DNA of 64,000 nt from Cystobasidium ongulense (GCA_022835595.1 BQUP01000001.1:62001-126000), one strand, 5' to 3'. Shown: positions 33,633 to 45,811, counted from the stretch's first letter. Translations and numbers: made by a program. Notes: generated from the letters alone by a model not told the origin.

Positions 33633-35282
33633 GTACAGAACTTGTACAGCTAAGCTTTGAGACCCGAAGTGAAAGCCAAAACTAATCTCACCGAGCTGCA
33701 GGTACACCTTGCAAGACAGTAGTAGTATATCATCTACTGTACCCATTTTCGCTATCTAAACTTGTGCTCACGTTCATATGTTTTCACCGGTCATCCAACC
33801 GTCGACGTCACGAAGTGCAAGAAAGTCAACCAAATTGTGGACTTGCCAAAACAGGCAAAGCGAGAAAAAGTGTCAGATGATAAATAGTTTTTATTATATT
33901 TGATCGAAAACTCTGGATGAAAGTGGTGGATTTAATTATTTAAACAGTTTCCAATTCGTCTATAGATAAACAGACGCGTAAAGTGCCTTCTCGTTGTACT
34001 CGACTGAAGATACGGTACCTTCTCGTTGCATCTTCACTATAACGTATTCAGTCAGACCTTCCTTTGCGGCCAAAGATCTTCGCAGGAATAAAGATGACAA
34101 TCGCGAGCGACGTACACGGCACGTCGGCATCACGTTTAATGCTACCTTGCTTGCAGCTTGTCCGTGACAGATGGACCACCTGTCAACTCAGCCAAAACAA
34201 CATTTTGAGGCTTGCCGAAAGCCGGGCGTCAAAGTTTTCCTTTGAGAAAAAACCAACAAGTTCTGATAACGCGGGGTTGACGCTATTCTTACTGAACTCC
34301 TCCTCATGCCCGTCTCATACGTCAACCCGCCTGTACGCACCGGACCGCCTGAGGCGCAACGGTCGTCTACGACACGCAATACAGGTACGGGTACAGTATT
34401 CGTTGCGGTACTCTCTACTGGTATAACACGCCAACAGGCAGATACTGTTCCGTGACAGTAGTAGCGGCATACTGGTAGTGTTGTACCGAAACACAGATTT
34501 TTCTACCATCTATACCGTATTTCAAATGGTAAAGCAGTGCCGTAACGCTCAACGGAATGGCTAGTAATCGATTTCCGAAGGCACACGGTGTCCAGATCAC
34601 CTCACGGAGTGTTATGTTTGGTTTGTTTTGTGTTGTGCCTGTACGGTACCGTACTGGTATTCATGTTGAAGGTTTTGCGGTCAGCCAGTCCGAATTGACA
34701 TTCTGTTGTTTGTTATGGTTTATAGCTAGGCACAGCTGCCGAGCTCTGCGGCAGCCTTAGATGAAATGGTCATGGGTAATAATTAACACAATCAGCGTTG
34801 TGCGTGCTGTGTAATGCGCCCGGCAGTCAGTATTCAGATGTGGGATCACCGAGCTTCCATACGGTAGGTACTCGTACTTCTTCACAATCCATTGACAGAC
34901 GTGAGGTTGAGTTAGCTCGAGCAGGAAGTACGATACGTACTACATCAAGATCAAGACTGCCATCAGACCATCAAGCCCGACAAGATATCGACATAGCCCT
35001 ACGGTCCCTGCAAGGCCAGAGGAGGACATAGGCAGTACTATACCGGTAGGAGTAGAGATATTATCATTCCTTCCTGTTAGTACGGTGGCAAGATACCTAC
35101 ATACGAACCCATCAAACGACGTGACTTTTAGTAAACGACGTGTAGGTAAAGAAAAGAAAAAAAGACTGGGGAGGAGAAAGTTGCAAGTTGCCAAAAAAAG
35201 AAAAAGGTGGGGAGTCGGAGGAGCAAACTCACGACGCTGTTAATAAACTGCGGCGGATTTATATTTTTTCATAGAAAGTACG
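33633..35282. repeat. GTAC-rich cluster
   Basis: I count 22 copies of the self-complementary word GTAC in this 1.65-kb segment, against about six expected at random. Several sit in larger near-palindromes (GGTACC at 34014 and inside the run at 34641-34655, where three copies lie within 15 bp), and TACTGGTA-type words recur at 34418, 34471 and 34652. The copies are irregularly spaced and not part of one tandem repeat. Function unknown; could be a regulatory site cluster or a relic of a decayed repeat. Confidence 0.45.
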
Positions 35283-35467
35283 AGCGGCTGGAGGATCCAA
35301 TTATCGGCACACTATTATAATTACTCGTGGTCAGAAGCGCAGAGGGCCTGTCTCGCATCTGAAGAAGATCTTTGCAGGAAGAGGGAAAGGTGGAGCGTAA
35401 ATTATTATCGACCGGCAATCAATCAGGCAAGCAAGCTGCCGCTATTTTTCCCAAATCTTTCCCGCTA

Positions 35468-35498
35468 CACCGCTGCCGCCGCCGCCGCTGTCGCCGCA
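35468..35498. repeat. CCG/GCC trinucleotide run
   Basis: Imperfect run of CCG triplets with interruptions, within the PMA1 upstream region and about 370 bp before the start codon. Probably part of the promoter or untranslated leader. Confidence 0.5.
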
Positions 35499-35559
35499 AT
35501 TAACTATCCTTCCTGCAACATCACATCATTGACGATTATTCAATATAACGAATCCAGTC

Positions 35560-35760
35560 TAAGCATCCTTGTCTCTTCCTCCGTGTCTCTCACTCCTTTC
35601 TTTCCTTCCCTTCGTCTCTTCCACCCAATCTCTTCTCGGGTTTGCTCATCAAGATTGTCGACCGATTATTACGGCATTCGACACAGATAGATAGGCCAGT
35701 TCTTTCTGCCTTCTTCTTCCTCTTCCCCTCACCTTCCCTCCGCCCCAGATTTGGGATTAC
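35560..35760 (+). promoter_or_regulatory. Pyrimidine-rich promoter/leader of PMA1
   Basis: Two long C/T-rich tracts (about 35570-35640 and 35695-35745) precede the PMA1 start codon by 100-300 bp. Such tracts mark transcription start regions and leaders of strongly expressed fungal genes. Inference from composition only. Confidence 0.5.
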
Positions 35761-35867
35761 CTGCTAAGGAAGGAAGGAAGCAAGCAAGACAAGTAAAAAA
35801 GCAGGGAGAGTAAGAAGCCACTAGGGCAGACTCGACTCTTGAATATCTCGTTCGCAGCAACGCAGCA

Positions 35868-38800
35868 ATGGCGACCGCAATGAGCGAGAAGATGCACCCT
35901 CGTGGAGAGGTGCAACAGCAGCAGCCAGTAGGAGGAGTAGGGCAGCAACAGAATGTACAGCATGTACAGCAGCAGCACGCTGGTGTTGTTCCTCATGCGA
36001 GCGACCACTCTTCAGACGATACACGGAGTGAGTCGAGTCTTTGAATATTGGAAGAGCTAGCTAGAGCTTGCGCTGACGGGAGCCGCACCACCCATTTAAT
36101 TCTAGACGATCAGGGCCACATTGACGAAGAAGACGAGTATGGCAATCTGCTCGACTATGTGACCAAAGTGGGTGAACGCAAAGCTCGCCCTGCCGGTGTC
36201 AACGAGGACGGGTCGTATGAAAAGGTCAAGCGCAAATGGTATTCGCCATGGAAGAAGTATACGGTCAAGTATGACCGACAGGGCGATGTCATCAAGCAGG
36301 ACGGGGCGAGGCAGACGCCTGAGGACTGGTGGGTGCCATCGCTTGCTTTCAAATAAACGAAGCAGTCGTCTGACGATGCTCTTATCTTCTATCTCTTCAA
36401 TCTTCCTTCCCTTCCCTCCCTGACCGCTGTCATGCATCACGCCCATCTGCGCGGGACCGCCGTGTTTCCAAAAATAGGCTCGACACGGATGTCGCTCAAG
36501 GCCTCACGGATGCGCAGGTCGAAGAGCGCCGCAAGATCATGGGATGGAACGAGCTCGAGTCGTGAGTGCACGTATTCACTGGCTGGCTGTGGTGTGCCTG
36601 CCTGTCTGCCTCCCTCTATCCTCTCATCCCATCTCATCCCACCTCCGCCACCAAGTTTCCCGCCGATTGGATTGGCCTGGCTCAGCGTCAGTCTCTAGCG
36701 TTGGCCAAGCGTGTCTTTGGATGCCTGCCACGATGGAGGGGAGCCGATCTTGACGAGGAGTGTGGTCGAGGAGTGGAGCAGCTCGCAGACAGACAGCCAG
36801 ACGCGGCTGCCACTTTTCTAGGAAGGGCCATCACTGACGACCATCCCTCCACCCATCCCATCATCCATCAAATACTATACACTATTACCTACAATGACAC
36901 TCCTCACACCCCAGTTCGCACGAGAACCTCTTCCTCAAATTCTTCACATTCTTCCAAGGCCCAATTCTGTATACAATGGAACTCGCAGTCATTCTCGCAG
37001 CCGGTCTCCAGGATTGGATCGATTTCGGTGTCATTATCGCAATCTTGCTCCTCAACGCCTTTGTCGGATGGTATCAAGAAAAACAAGCTGGTGATGTCGT
37101 CGCAAAACTCAAAGCTGATATCGCTCTCAAGGCACATGTCGTCAGAAATGGTCAAGAAAAAGAAGTCCCTGCCCGTGATCTCGTTCCTGGTGATATTTTC
37201 ATCATCGAGGTAAGCCAGTGCCGCTTTACTACTGCCAGCAGTCTTTTCAAATGCTAATGAATGCGTCTAACCATAGGACGGTGACACTATCGCCGCTGAT
37301 GGTCGTATCGTTGGTGACTATTCCATGAGAGGCAACGCTAAATCAAAGGAGATGCTCCGAAGACTCCGCGAACTCAAGGAGAGGAAAGCTGCCGAAAAGG
37401 GTACTAAAACAGAGGACCTCGGTGACGAAGACGATGTTGACAAGGGACACGCTATTGCCTCTGCCGATCAGTCTGCCATTACCGGTGAATCTCTAGCCTC
37501 GGACAAGCACCTCGACGATTTCGTTTTCTACACCACCGGATGCAAGCGAGGCAAGGTCTACGTTATCGCTACTGAAACCGGAACAAACACTTTTGTCGGT
37601 AGAACTGCTGCTCTTGTCACTGGTGACCAAGGAAAAGGACATTTCCAAATTGTCATGACTTCCATCGGTACAGCTCTACTCATCCTCGTCCTCGCTTTCG
37701 GTTTCGGATTCTGGATCGGTGGATTCTTCAGAAATATCAATATCTCCACTCCTGCAGATAACAATTTACTTGTCTACACTCTTATCTTCCTCATCGTCGG
37801 TGTTCCAGTCGGTCTACCCTGTGTTACCACTACCACTCTCGCTGTCGGTGCTGCCTACCTCGCAAAACGCAAAGCTATCGTTCAAAAACTCACTGCCATC
37901 GAAGCTCTTGCTGGTGTCGACGTACTCTGCTCAGATAAGACTGGTACCCTAACTGCCAACAAGCTTACCATCAACGAACCTTTCTGCTCTGAAGGTGTTG
38001 AGCCTGATTGGTGAGCATACTTTGTTCATTTCTCTCTCTCACATGCGCTTCAAAATGCTTACCAATTGTGTTGTTCTCCCATAGGCTCATGGCTGTCGCT
38101 GCTCTGGCTTCATCGCACGCCATGAACTCACTCGACCCTATCGACAAGGTTACCATCGAGACTCTCGCCCGTTACCCCAAGGCTCAGGAATACCTCCGAG
38201 CTGGCTGGGTCACTAAGAAGTTCACTCCTTTCGATCCTGTCTCCAAGCGAATTGTTGCCGAAGTTGAACGAGATGGCAAGGCTTACGTTGCATGCAAGGG
38301 TGCTCCCAACGCTGTACTTAAGCTCTGCCAACCTCCTCAAGAGGTTGCCGACCTTTACAGACACAAGGCTCAGGAATTCGCTCACCGTGGTTTCAGATCC
38401 CTCGGTGTTGCCTTCCAGGAGAATGGTCAATGGGAACTCCTCGGTATCATGCCCATGTTCGATCCTCCTCGCTCCGATACTGCATCTACAGTCGCTGAAG
38501 CCGGTCAACTCGGTGTCAAGGTCAAGATGTTAACTGGTGATGCCGTCGCTATCGCTATTGAAACCTGCAAGCAGCTCAACTTGGGTACAAACGTTTACGA
38601 TTCCGAACGCCTTATCTCTGGAGGAGGCATGTCCGGTTCCGATATTCACGACTTTGTTGAAGCTGCCGATGGATTCGGTGAAGTTTACCCTGAACACAAA
38701 TATCAAGTCGTCACTATGCTCCAACAACGTGGTCATCTTACTGGTATGACTGGTGACGGTGTCAACGATGCTCCGTCTCTCAAGCGTGCCGATTGTGGTA

Positions 38801-39717
38801 TTGCCGTACAAGGTGCAACAGATGCTGCTCGAGCTGCCGCCGATGTCGTATTCCTCGATGAAGGTCTTTCCACTATCATTACTTCTATCAAGGTCGCCCG
38901 TCAAATTTTCGCACGTATGAAAGCTTACATCGAGTACCGAATTGCTCTTTGCTTGCATCTCGAAATCTACCTCCTCCTGTCTATCCTTATCTTAAACGAA
39001 GTTATCCGAGTGGACCTTATCGTCTTCATCGCTCTCTTCGCCGACGTCGCTACTATCGCTATCGCTTACGACAATGCCGTCTACGCCGAACGACCAGTCG
39101 AATGGCAATTACCCAAGATCTGGATTATCTCTAGTATTCTCGGATGCTTGCTCGCTGCCGGTACCTGGATTCTTCGAGGAACTCTCTTCCTACGAGGAGG
39201 TGGTGTCATCCAGAACTTTGGTAACCCTCAAGGTATTCTCTTCTTGGAAGTTTCCTTGACAGAGAACTGGCTCATTTTCATTACACGAGTCCAAACATCT
39301 TTCACATGGCCATCATTCCAACTCGTTGGCGCTATTCTAGCCGTCGATATCCTAGCTACCCTCTTCTGCCTCTTCGGATGGCTAGTACACGGAGGTAATG
39401 GTACAGACGATATCTTCTTCGGAGAATCTCATCACGAGCACTGGACCGATATCGTTACCGTTGTTCGTGTTTGGGCTTACTCCCTCGGTGTCACAATCAT
39501 TATCGCCCTCGTCTACTTCATCCTCCAAAAGGTACCTTACCTCGACAACCTCGGCCGACGTGATAGACACCGCGTCTCTAGACAATATGAGGACTTCCTT
39601 GTCAGCTTACAGCGCATTACTATTGTGCACGAGGCTGGTCTAGATGGTGGTCCAGATCACTTCAGATTTGAAGATAAGGCAAAGGCACTCAAGGGTGATG
39701 GTGCTGGACATGCTTAA
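35868..39717 (+). CDS. PMA1: Plasma-membrane proton-pumping P-type ATPase
   Basis: Type IIIA ATPase that exports protons and energises the plasma membrane. Exons 35868-36027, 36106-36328, 36478-36561, 36915-37209, 37277-38010 and 38085-39717 give 1042 residues. The Gln/His-rich N-terminus is followed by an acidic [20 protein letters not shown] segment, [29 protein letters not shown] and [19 protein letters not shown], as in other basidiomycete pumps. Core motifs: [25 protein letters not shown] (about 324), [15 protein letters not shown] with the phosphorylated Asp (about 473), [20 protein letters not shown] and [16 protein letters not shown] (about 720). The C-terminal regulatory tail is short. 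The donor after exon 2 (GTGGGT) and the 353-nt third intron were chosen because they alone restore the family sequence. Codons strongly favour C-ending forms, suggesting high expression. Confidence 0.95.
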
Positions 39718-40528
39718 AGGATGTGTCCAAAACATCAATAATCTAAGCAAAAGCAGGTGAAGGTTTACAAAAAGGTCGAACATAGCCTTTTCTTTCTTTC
39801 ACCTTCTAGCCATTGTCTACTCCACCAAATTAGCAAACACTACCCTTTCTTTACACTTTTACATCATTCTTTAATTTAAATCGCATGAGGGGATACCGCC
39901 ATGCACCAACTAGCTTCTAGATTTTCGAAACGTCTTCTTATTCTTACTCTTAATTTTCGAAAAACTCAATTTTACATATCCCCGAAATTGTAGCTTGGAC
40001 CGTGTCACTCAACCATTTAAACCGTCGTTACATTGAAACGTCGTCTTCTCTTATTCGTTGTTTCGAAATTTTGAAATGCGCTTATGGTTCTTGGTTCCTT
40101 TCCAGCTGTGGAGGGTTTTTTTTTTCCAGTCTACTTTGCCACGCTTGCCCATTGCGATGCTTCTTTGAAAACCAGAGTTTTGACGGTAGTTTGTGAATCT
40201 AAAGGTATATATTGCGCATAAGCAGATCTAGAGTGGCTACAATTCGAGAGTTTATACAACACCTTGACCATGAAATCTGGATCTCGCAGATCCAGGCCTG
40301 TCACAAGTCGCACTGGTTGAGTCCATAACAGGAAACAATATGGAATGAGATCTAAGATAAAGAATAGCGAGATGAATGAAGAAAATCCAAACGAAAAGGA
40401 AGATAGAGAAAAACCGGAACAACTCTTCACGTGCATACGAATTATATACACAAAGTCTATGCGATTCTATTTGTTCGTCGTAAGGCCGCAGTGACGAAAT
40501 AGGAAAGAAAACCTCAAGGTAACGTGGG
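39718..40528. other. Convergent intergenic region PMA1/SNF4
   Basis: 811 bp, T-rich just after PMA1 (probable 3' untranslated region) and mixed beyond, with a T10 run near 40120. A minus-strand frame at 40252-40584 overlaps the SNF4 last exon in another frame and is taken as chance. Confidence 0.55.
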
Positions 40529-42599
40529 TCATGACTGTATACCCAGACCAGAAACGCCTTCATTAAGCTCGTCCAGCTCATCATCGTCGATAACTCGAGG
40601 GATAGCTAGACCTTCTTCCTCACTTCTGAAGCCAAGCCCAACTACTTTAACTCCCGCCAAACTACCTGAACCGACAATATACCTAAAGGAGATACGGCTC
40701 TCTATTAGCATTGAAGCACTGAATTAGGGCACAGCTTGGTAAGCCACTCACTGTAAGATATCAGACAAGCAAAGCACACCGAGCAAACGGCCTGGCACCT
40801 TCTTTGGTCTATCAATATCAGCAGAAGCTCCTTCCATTTCTCCTGGACTATCCTCCCCTTCCACAATCACGAAACGATGCGCTCTCTTTTCCCTTACGTA
40901 GGCCAATATGCTGGCTAGACTATCATCAGGAGTACATGTCACGACCCCTGGGAAGTCTTTACTTCTCCGCGCTAGAGCATCCTCTATAGTGAGATCCAGC
41001 ACTTGGTACGCATTCGATCGAACTAGATCCACCACGTCCACAGCTTCGTACAAATTGATGACTTGTCCCGTTTCATTGTCTACAATGGGAACCGCCGAAA
41101 TACCCAGATCGGAAAAGAGATGAACGACATCGAATACCGCAGTCTGTAAAGTCGCGGTCGCGAGAGGATGAAAACGGTCGGTAGTGGTGGGAGAGGATGA
41201 GCTCGCAGAGGGCGTCGGTGTACCCAGTCTTGAGGTCTCTTGGGTCTCGGAAGGGGTGATAGGCCCTGAACCCTCTGTACTTCCAGGCATGTAGGAGTCA
41301 GCTTGCGTCCTTAAGGAGCTCGAGCCTACATTGGCAGGGGTGGACGCGGTTGTGGGCGGTGTATTCGTATCTTCGAGATCTGACGATAAGCCTTCTTCAG
41401 GGTGCGTGGATCCAGATGGGCCGGCGTATGCCCCTTGACCTTGCTGGCGACCCGATGGAAGGTGGCTTCGCGAACGCTGCCGGCGTCCTGTCGAGGCTTG
41501 TAAAGGATGCGTCCCCCGTGACTGGACAGGGTCGCCATTTCGGGAGAAGCTTGAGATATATGTGCCGATACCGAGTGTCCCAATAGACTCTGTTAATTGT
41601 GAGCACTCTTCCCGACACTAGATGGAAGGGTGAGAGATGTGGATTTAGTTTCCGACGGCTGCAACAGACAGTAGAGTCACCCACATTGATAGCGAGGAAC
41701 TTGAGCACCCTGTATTGCGTCAAGACAGACACGATAGTCTCTTTCCCTGTCTGCTCGTCGCGGTCAATGAGCGGTAGTCGCCGAGCGTGTGTGCGGACGA
41801 GGGCAGCGCAGGCCGTGTAGAGCTGGTCGTCGGGATGGACAGAGATGATGGGCGGAGGGGGGACGTCGATTTGAACTTCTATGTCTTTGATGTGCAATCC
41901 AAAAATTCGACTATACGTCAGTTACCGGGTTATGATAAGATTGAAATATCGAAAAGCTCGGGACGCACCTCTTAGGGCTGATAGATCGACCTGCTCGACT
42001 TCGAGGGCAGCATTGTCGTAGCCAGTCGCTGTGAGGTAATAGTACTGGATGAGATGGATGACATCGACGAGCGTGAACATGCCTGCGAAGCGGTAATTTA
42101 TAGAGTCGTAGAGGGGAGCCGATACGACGCCTGTTGATGGTGATGCATGTAGTTCAGCATTGATAGTAGCCTAGTGGCTGCAGCGAAGGGAAGGCCTGTA
42201 TCAATTTGGGCAAAGCAACTCACCATTTGTCTGCAGAGCCACGAGAGCTCGCTTAATCAAGAGCTTGTTGTCGAATACAATCAGGCGGAAGGACTCTGGG
42301 AGGATGTCGAAGCACGACTCGCGGCGCAAGAAGGCCCGGATCGCGCTCAGTGCCTGGCGATGGTGCAGCGGACGGCCAGCAGTTCCGAGTGTCCCTCGTG
42401 CTCTGTTGCTGTGCGCACGCGACAGCCTGTGCCCGCTCGAGGTCGGCGTCGTGGGAGACCTCATCCCGCTCGTGCTGGCGTGCGAGCTGCTGCGCTGGTG
42501 CCGCGAGGACGAGGACGGCGCCGCTGGAGGTTGAAGCGGAGGCAGCTGGCGGTCTGCCTGCGACGAGCTGCTGCCGCTGGCAATGGCTGTGTCTGCCAT
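40529..42599 (-). CDS. SNF4: AMPK/SNF1 gamma subunit (four CBS domains)
   Basis: Nucleotide-sensing subunit of the SNF1 kinase, regulating carbon-source responses. Exons 42599-42224, 42130-41969, 41884-41681, 41589-40752 and 40682-40529 give 577 residues. A disordered Ser/Pro-rich N-terminus is followed by ALSAIRAFLRRESCFDILPE, SFRLIVFDNKLLIKRAL, VVSAPLYDSINYRFAGMFTL, VDVIHLIQYYYLTATGYD, RLPLIDRDEQTGKETIVSVL and TQYRVLKFLAIN, the first CBS pair. After a Gly/Ser/Arg-rich insert of about 125 residues (about 260-385) comes the second pair: AVFDVVHLFSDLGISAVPIV, NLYEAVDVVDLV, RRSKDFPGVVTCTPDDSLAS, HRFVIVEG and LLGVLCLSDILQYIVG. The exon 3 donor (GTGACT) is weak but gives NVESIGTLGIGTY in frame, as in other basidiomycete Snf4. 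Convergent with PMA1. Confidence 0.9.
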
Positions 42600-42960
42600 G
42601 GCTGCTACTTGTGCGTTGGCTCAGCTTCAGCCCGTCTCGAGTCTCGTTCGGGGTTTGGGCAAGCTGGAGGTGGAGCGAAGGTCATCGAGGGCATTCAACG
42701 AGCGAGAGTCACTTGTGCACAACGAACACTACGCGACGGTCCACAGAAGCTCCCTATATTCGTGCATACACAGAATAAAGAAGAAGAATGAGGTATGGTA
42801 CATGATTGATCTGGATGATGTCCCTTCCAGGCGGAGTTATAAGGTATACGGTAGTGAGGTCAGGAAAGCTACAGGAAAGGCATTCCGTATGGGACTGCTA
42901 CATATTCAAATTAAAAATACCTTATAAACGATATATGAAAAACCGGATAGAGCCAACCAT
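42600..42960. other. Intergenic region SNF4/PA-TM-RING
   Basis: 361 bp between tandem minus-strand genes: the SNF4 promoter and the 3' end of the ubiquitin-ligase gene. Overlapping plus-strand frames here continue antisense into SNF4 and are not genes. Confidence 0.55.
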
Positions 42961-45021
42961 TCAGCGCTCGGTAGGTGCGGATGGTTGGTCGCGTCTAGTC
43001 GTGGTCCTAGCTCGCACCCTCTGTCGACGCTGCTCCACATATCGCATCCATCGAGAGCGAGTAGCACCCTGCTGACCAGCTTGCTGAGACTCGTCCGTCT
43101 GATTCTCGCCCAATTCACCAATCCCCGACGGACCTGCTTCTGCAATTGTAGAGTCGCCTGTCGATGGAGCAGCTTGTCGAGACGCACGATTGCTGCTGCC
43201 CGCTGTAGGAAGAAGTTGTCTGAATGACTGAGCAAGCACGGATGATGCTCGAGGGCGAGTGGGCGGCCTGTCTGGCACAGCTTCTTCCGTATTCCCAGCA
43301 GCTTCGGCACCTGACGCTTCGCGGTCCTTGGCTAGATCAAGTCGGCATAGGGGACAGAGGGAGGAAACATTGAGGAGCCATGGAACAACGCACTGTAATA
43401 GGAGGATGAGGTACGTCAATCAAGGTGACACGGTAAAGGTTTGATCATCTGGCCGGAGAAATCGCTTACTGCATCGTGGAATTGATGCCGACTATCGCAG
43501 GGCAAGACTCGCAGATCATCACCGTCTTCGAAGTCGACCAGGCAGATAGGGCACGTCACACTGGTGTCAACTTGTTCATCTTCATCTCCGTGTGTATGTC
43601 CTGCTTCTGTGCTTGTTCCTTGTTCTTCGCTACCGGCTGATTCGTCGACTACAGCTGAGCGTGGGCGCTGGGCGCCTTCAGCTGCAGCGAACCCAACGGC
43701 TGGTAATGGTGTCACTTCGGCGATTTCTGAGTCCGGTGCTGTAGTAGAATGTCTGCTTGCACCCATGACTTGCATGGGCACTCCAGCCGACATCATCTCT
43801 CCATCTCGTCGACCATTGCGCAATTCAACATCTTCAATCGTTCCAGTTTCAATATCCTTGATTCCGTCATCGTCGACACCTTCAGTTGAAGCACCCTCAG
43901 CTGACTGTCTCCTATTCTGAGCTTGTTTTTGACCGCTTAGGAATTTAACGACTGGGAAGGTGTCCAGAATAGCTTGTGATAATCCTCCAATTCTAGATTG
44001 ACCATTATCACCTGCTCTGGAAGTCCTGGCTCTAGGTCCGTAGCGTTCTGGATGTCGCATCGCTCGAATCGCACCCGACATGATGACGACTAGGAACAAG
44101 AGTGTGACACAACCTGTAATAGCGTAGAGGATGATCATAGCAAGTCCGGTATTCGCTCCGCCACCGCCTCCACTATTCTGTGGCTGAGTAGTGATTTGGG
44201 TTCCGTTGGTGTTGTTTCCACTATTGGCAACGGTAGCGATGAGGTAGTTGAATGTGATGCCATCACCGCTTGGGACTTGAGTGGGAGCTGCAGCGCTGGT
44301 GCTTGAAGAGCCTGATGGTCCGAAGAGGGATGGTTCGGTTGCAGTAGTAGGCACCCCACCCATGCTGCTGATCTGACTTTCTATGTTGTTCTGAGAAGCT
44401 TCAAGTGCGGTTCCGTTGTACCAATAAGTCTCGGGAGACGTGTTCCTGCACGATGAATGACAGTCAGACTAGAGTCCATGGGAAGTCGAGCTTGGAGAAA
44501 ATGGCTCACATGAACTGCTGAATGATAGAGCGAGCACTCGCTTGACTGGCGGTGACATAGAGGTCCAATGTCCCGTTGTTGCCAGCAATAAAGCTACGAT
44601 CCAGAACGCAAGTCTCTGCTTCTAGCGAGTACAGGATTGCAGTCTCTGCTCCTGCGCGCACTGCCAAAGTGACTGCATCCACCTGCAGAGTGGCGCCAGA
44701 ACCGGACGGAGTGCCCGTGGAGTCGTCGCAATTGATGAGGGCGATCCAAGGAGCGTTGGAGCCGCTTGTTGCATTTGCCTCTACAAAGTGGACCAGCGCA
44801 CCTCTGTAGCCTGCCACTGGTGCTTGCGCGGTGTTGGCGAGCTGTCGACTGAGAGCGTCTTTATATGCCGAGGTGCCCATCGGGAGCCAGTTGATCTGGA
44901 GAAAGTCGTCGGCTGCAACCAGGCTGGAGGTCTCGTTGCTCGGGGATGCAGGGACATATGCACTGCTCGAAGCAGCCATGAGTGCGACGACGCATGCTGC
45001 TGCCTGGATGAGTCTTGCCAT
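42961..45021 (-). CDS. PA-TM-RING E3 ubiquitin ligase
   Basis: Membrane ubiquitin ligase of the RNF13/GRAIL type, probably in the endomembrane system. Exons 45021-44510, 44445-43470 and 43392-42961 encode 639 residues. Layout: signal peptide (MARLIQAAACVVALMAASSS), a luminal protease-associated-like domain (APVAGYRGALVHFVEANATS, APWIALINCDD, AAILYS-like stretch AETAILYSLEAETC), a Gly-rich spacer, a single membrane span (GLAMIILYAITGCVTLLFLV, about 268-292), a disordered acidic segment and a RING-H2 finger near 467-510: CPICLVDFEDGDDLRVLPC, then HQFHDACVVPWL and CPLCRLDLA. All eight zinc ligands are seen (C-C-C-H-H-C-C-C) once exons 2 and 3 are joined. The tail is Arg/Ser/Gln-rich. Start chosen at the signal peptide; the frame is open further upstream. 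Confidence 0.88.
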
Positions 45022-45397
45022 GCTCGATGTCGGGCTCTTCTTGCTCCGTGCACGGGTGGTCAGCAGGCGACTGTCGGCCGTGCTGCCGGTATATACGCAG
45101 GCCAGACCCGTTGATCTGACGGTGGATGCGTGTACGGAGGTGTCTGGTTGCGGATGCTTTACACCTTGCAGAGCAGAATGGTGAGATGCAGAGCAGACAA
45201 TGAAAGTACTCCGCGACAATGAGGCGCTGATCGAGAAAGTCGACCTTGATTGACGATTAATGACATGCAGCATCTGTTACTATGGACGACTGAAAGGACA
45301 CAACATTCAGTACTATCTGGCCTATCCTTCTACTCTTTCAACAATACTCCTCATCCAGTTCCAGGTCTAAGCACAAATACTATCCGCTACCACCGCA
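45022..45397. promoter_or_regulatory. Divergent promoter region PA-TM-RING/NAA38
   Basis: 376 bp between start codons. The frame of the ligase gene stays open up to about 45273 but lacks conserved content there, so it is treated as noncoding. Confidence 0.5.
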
Positions 45398-45811
45398 ATG
45401 AGCCAAGTGGGATCCTTTGAAAATGGCACAAGCAGCCCGACAAGCACATCTCTAGACAGTGCAGCCAGTCTTTCATCTCCGCCGCCCTCACTGCCTGCAA
45501 GACCAGCAGCGCGCCAGCTCTCCACTCTCCTGGACACTACCTGGCGAGTATCCCTTAAGGATGACAAGCGTATATTCACCGGCAAGTTTCTCGTAGTAGA
45601 TAAACGAGTGAGCGTACCAAGCAGAAACTAGGTCAAACTCCTTGAGATATAGAACGGCTGACTGATTTATTCCGTGTATTGACAGAAAAACCTCATTCTT
45701 GACGAGACCGTCGAAGAACTTGACGGTCGCACTAGGAATGTCGGTCTAATCATGCTTCCTGGCGATAGGATACTCAGTGCGCAAGTGGACAGGGATACCA
45801 TGTTGATATGA
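45398..45811 (+). CDS. NAA38: Sm-like auxiliary subunit of the NatC N-terminal acetyltransferase
   Basis: Probable Naa38/Mak31/LSMD1, the LSm-fold partner of NatC, which acetylates Met-Leu/Ile/Phe N-termini. Two exons (45398-45607, 45686-45811) give 111 residues. After a 40-residue Ser/Pro-rich lead come the Sm1 motif (LDTTWRVSLKDDKRIFTGKF, LVVDKR) and, across the junction, KNLILDETVEE and the Sm2 part VGLIMLPGDRILSAQVDRDT. NAA38 proteins share GxxLxxDxxxNxIL and the GLxMVPGxHIVSIEV ending; other LSm proteins normally have IRG-x-N in Sm2, which is absent here, supporting the Naa38 call. Divergent from the PA-TM-RING gene. Confidence 0.8.

Larger units (their letters stand above)
31630..35867. 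other. 4.2-kb gene-poor block upstream of PMA1
   Basis: The longest stretch without an assigned gene. Many short open frames occur on both strands (for example a minus-strand frame of 99 codons at 33324-33623 and a plus-strand one of 94 codons at 32342-32626), but none shows a family motif or a convincing chain of splice sites. AT-rich patches lie near 33880-33960. No terminal repeats, transposase-like motif or RNA gene seen. The right part must include the PMA1 promoter and leader. Confidence 0.5.

Noticed and set aside
33880-35300. Decayed mobile element suggested by GTAC-rich near-palindromes
   Set aside because: No terminal repeats, target-site duplication or coding motif could be found; kept only as a compositional observation.
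36102-36446. Minus-strand frame of 114 codons opposite PMA1 exon 2
   Set aside because: Antisense shadow of a conserved PMA1 exon; no motif. The same holds for the antisense frame at 38530-38958.
42174-42791. 205-codon plus-strand frame
   Set aside because: Runs antisense to SNF4 exon 1 and its promoter; content is Arg/Ala/Cys-rich low complexity from GC-rich Ser/Pro codons on the other strand.
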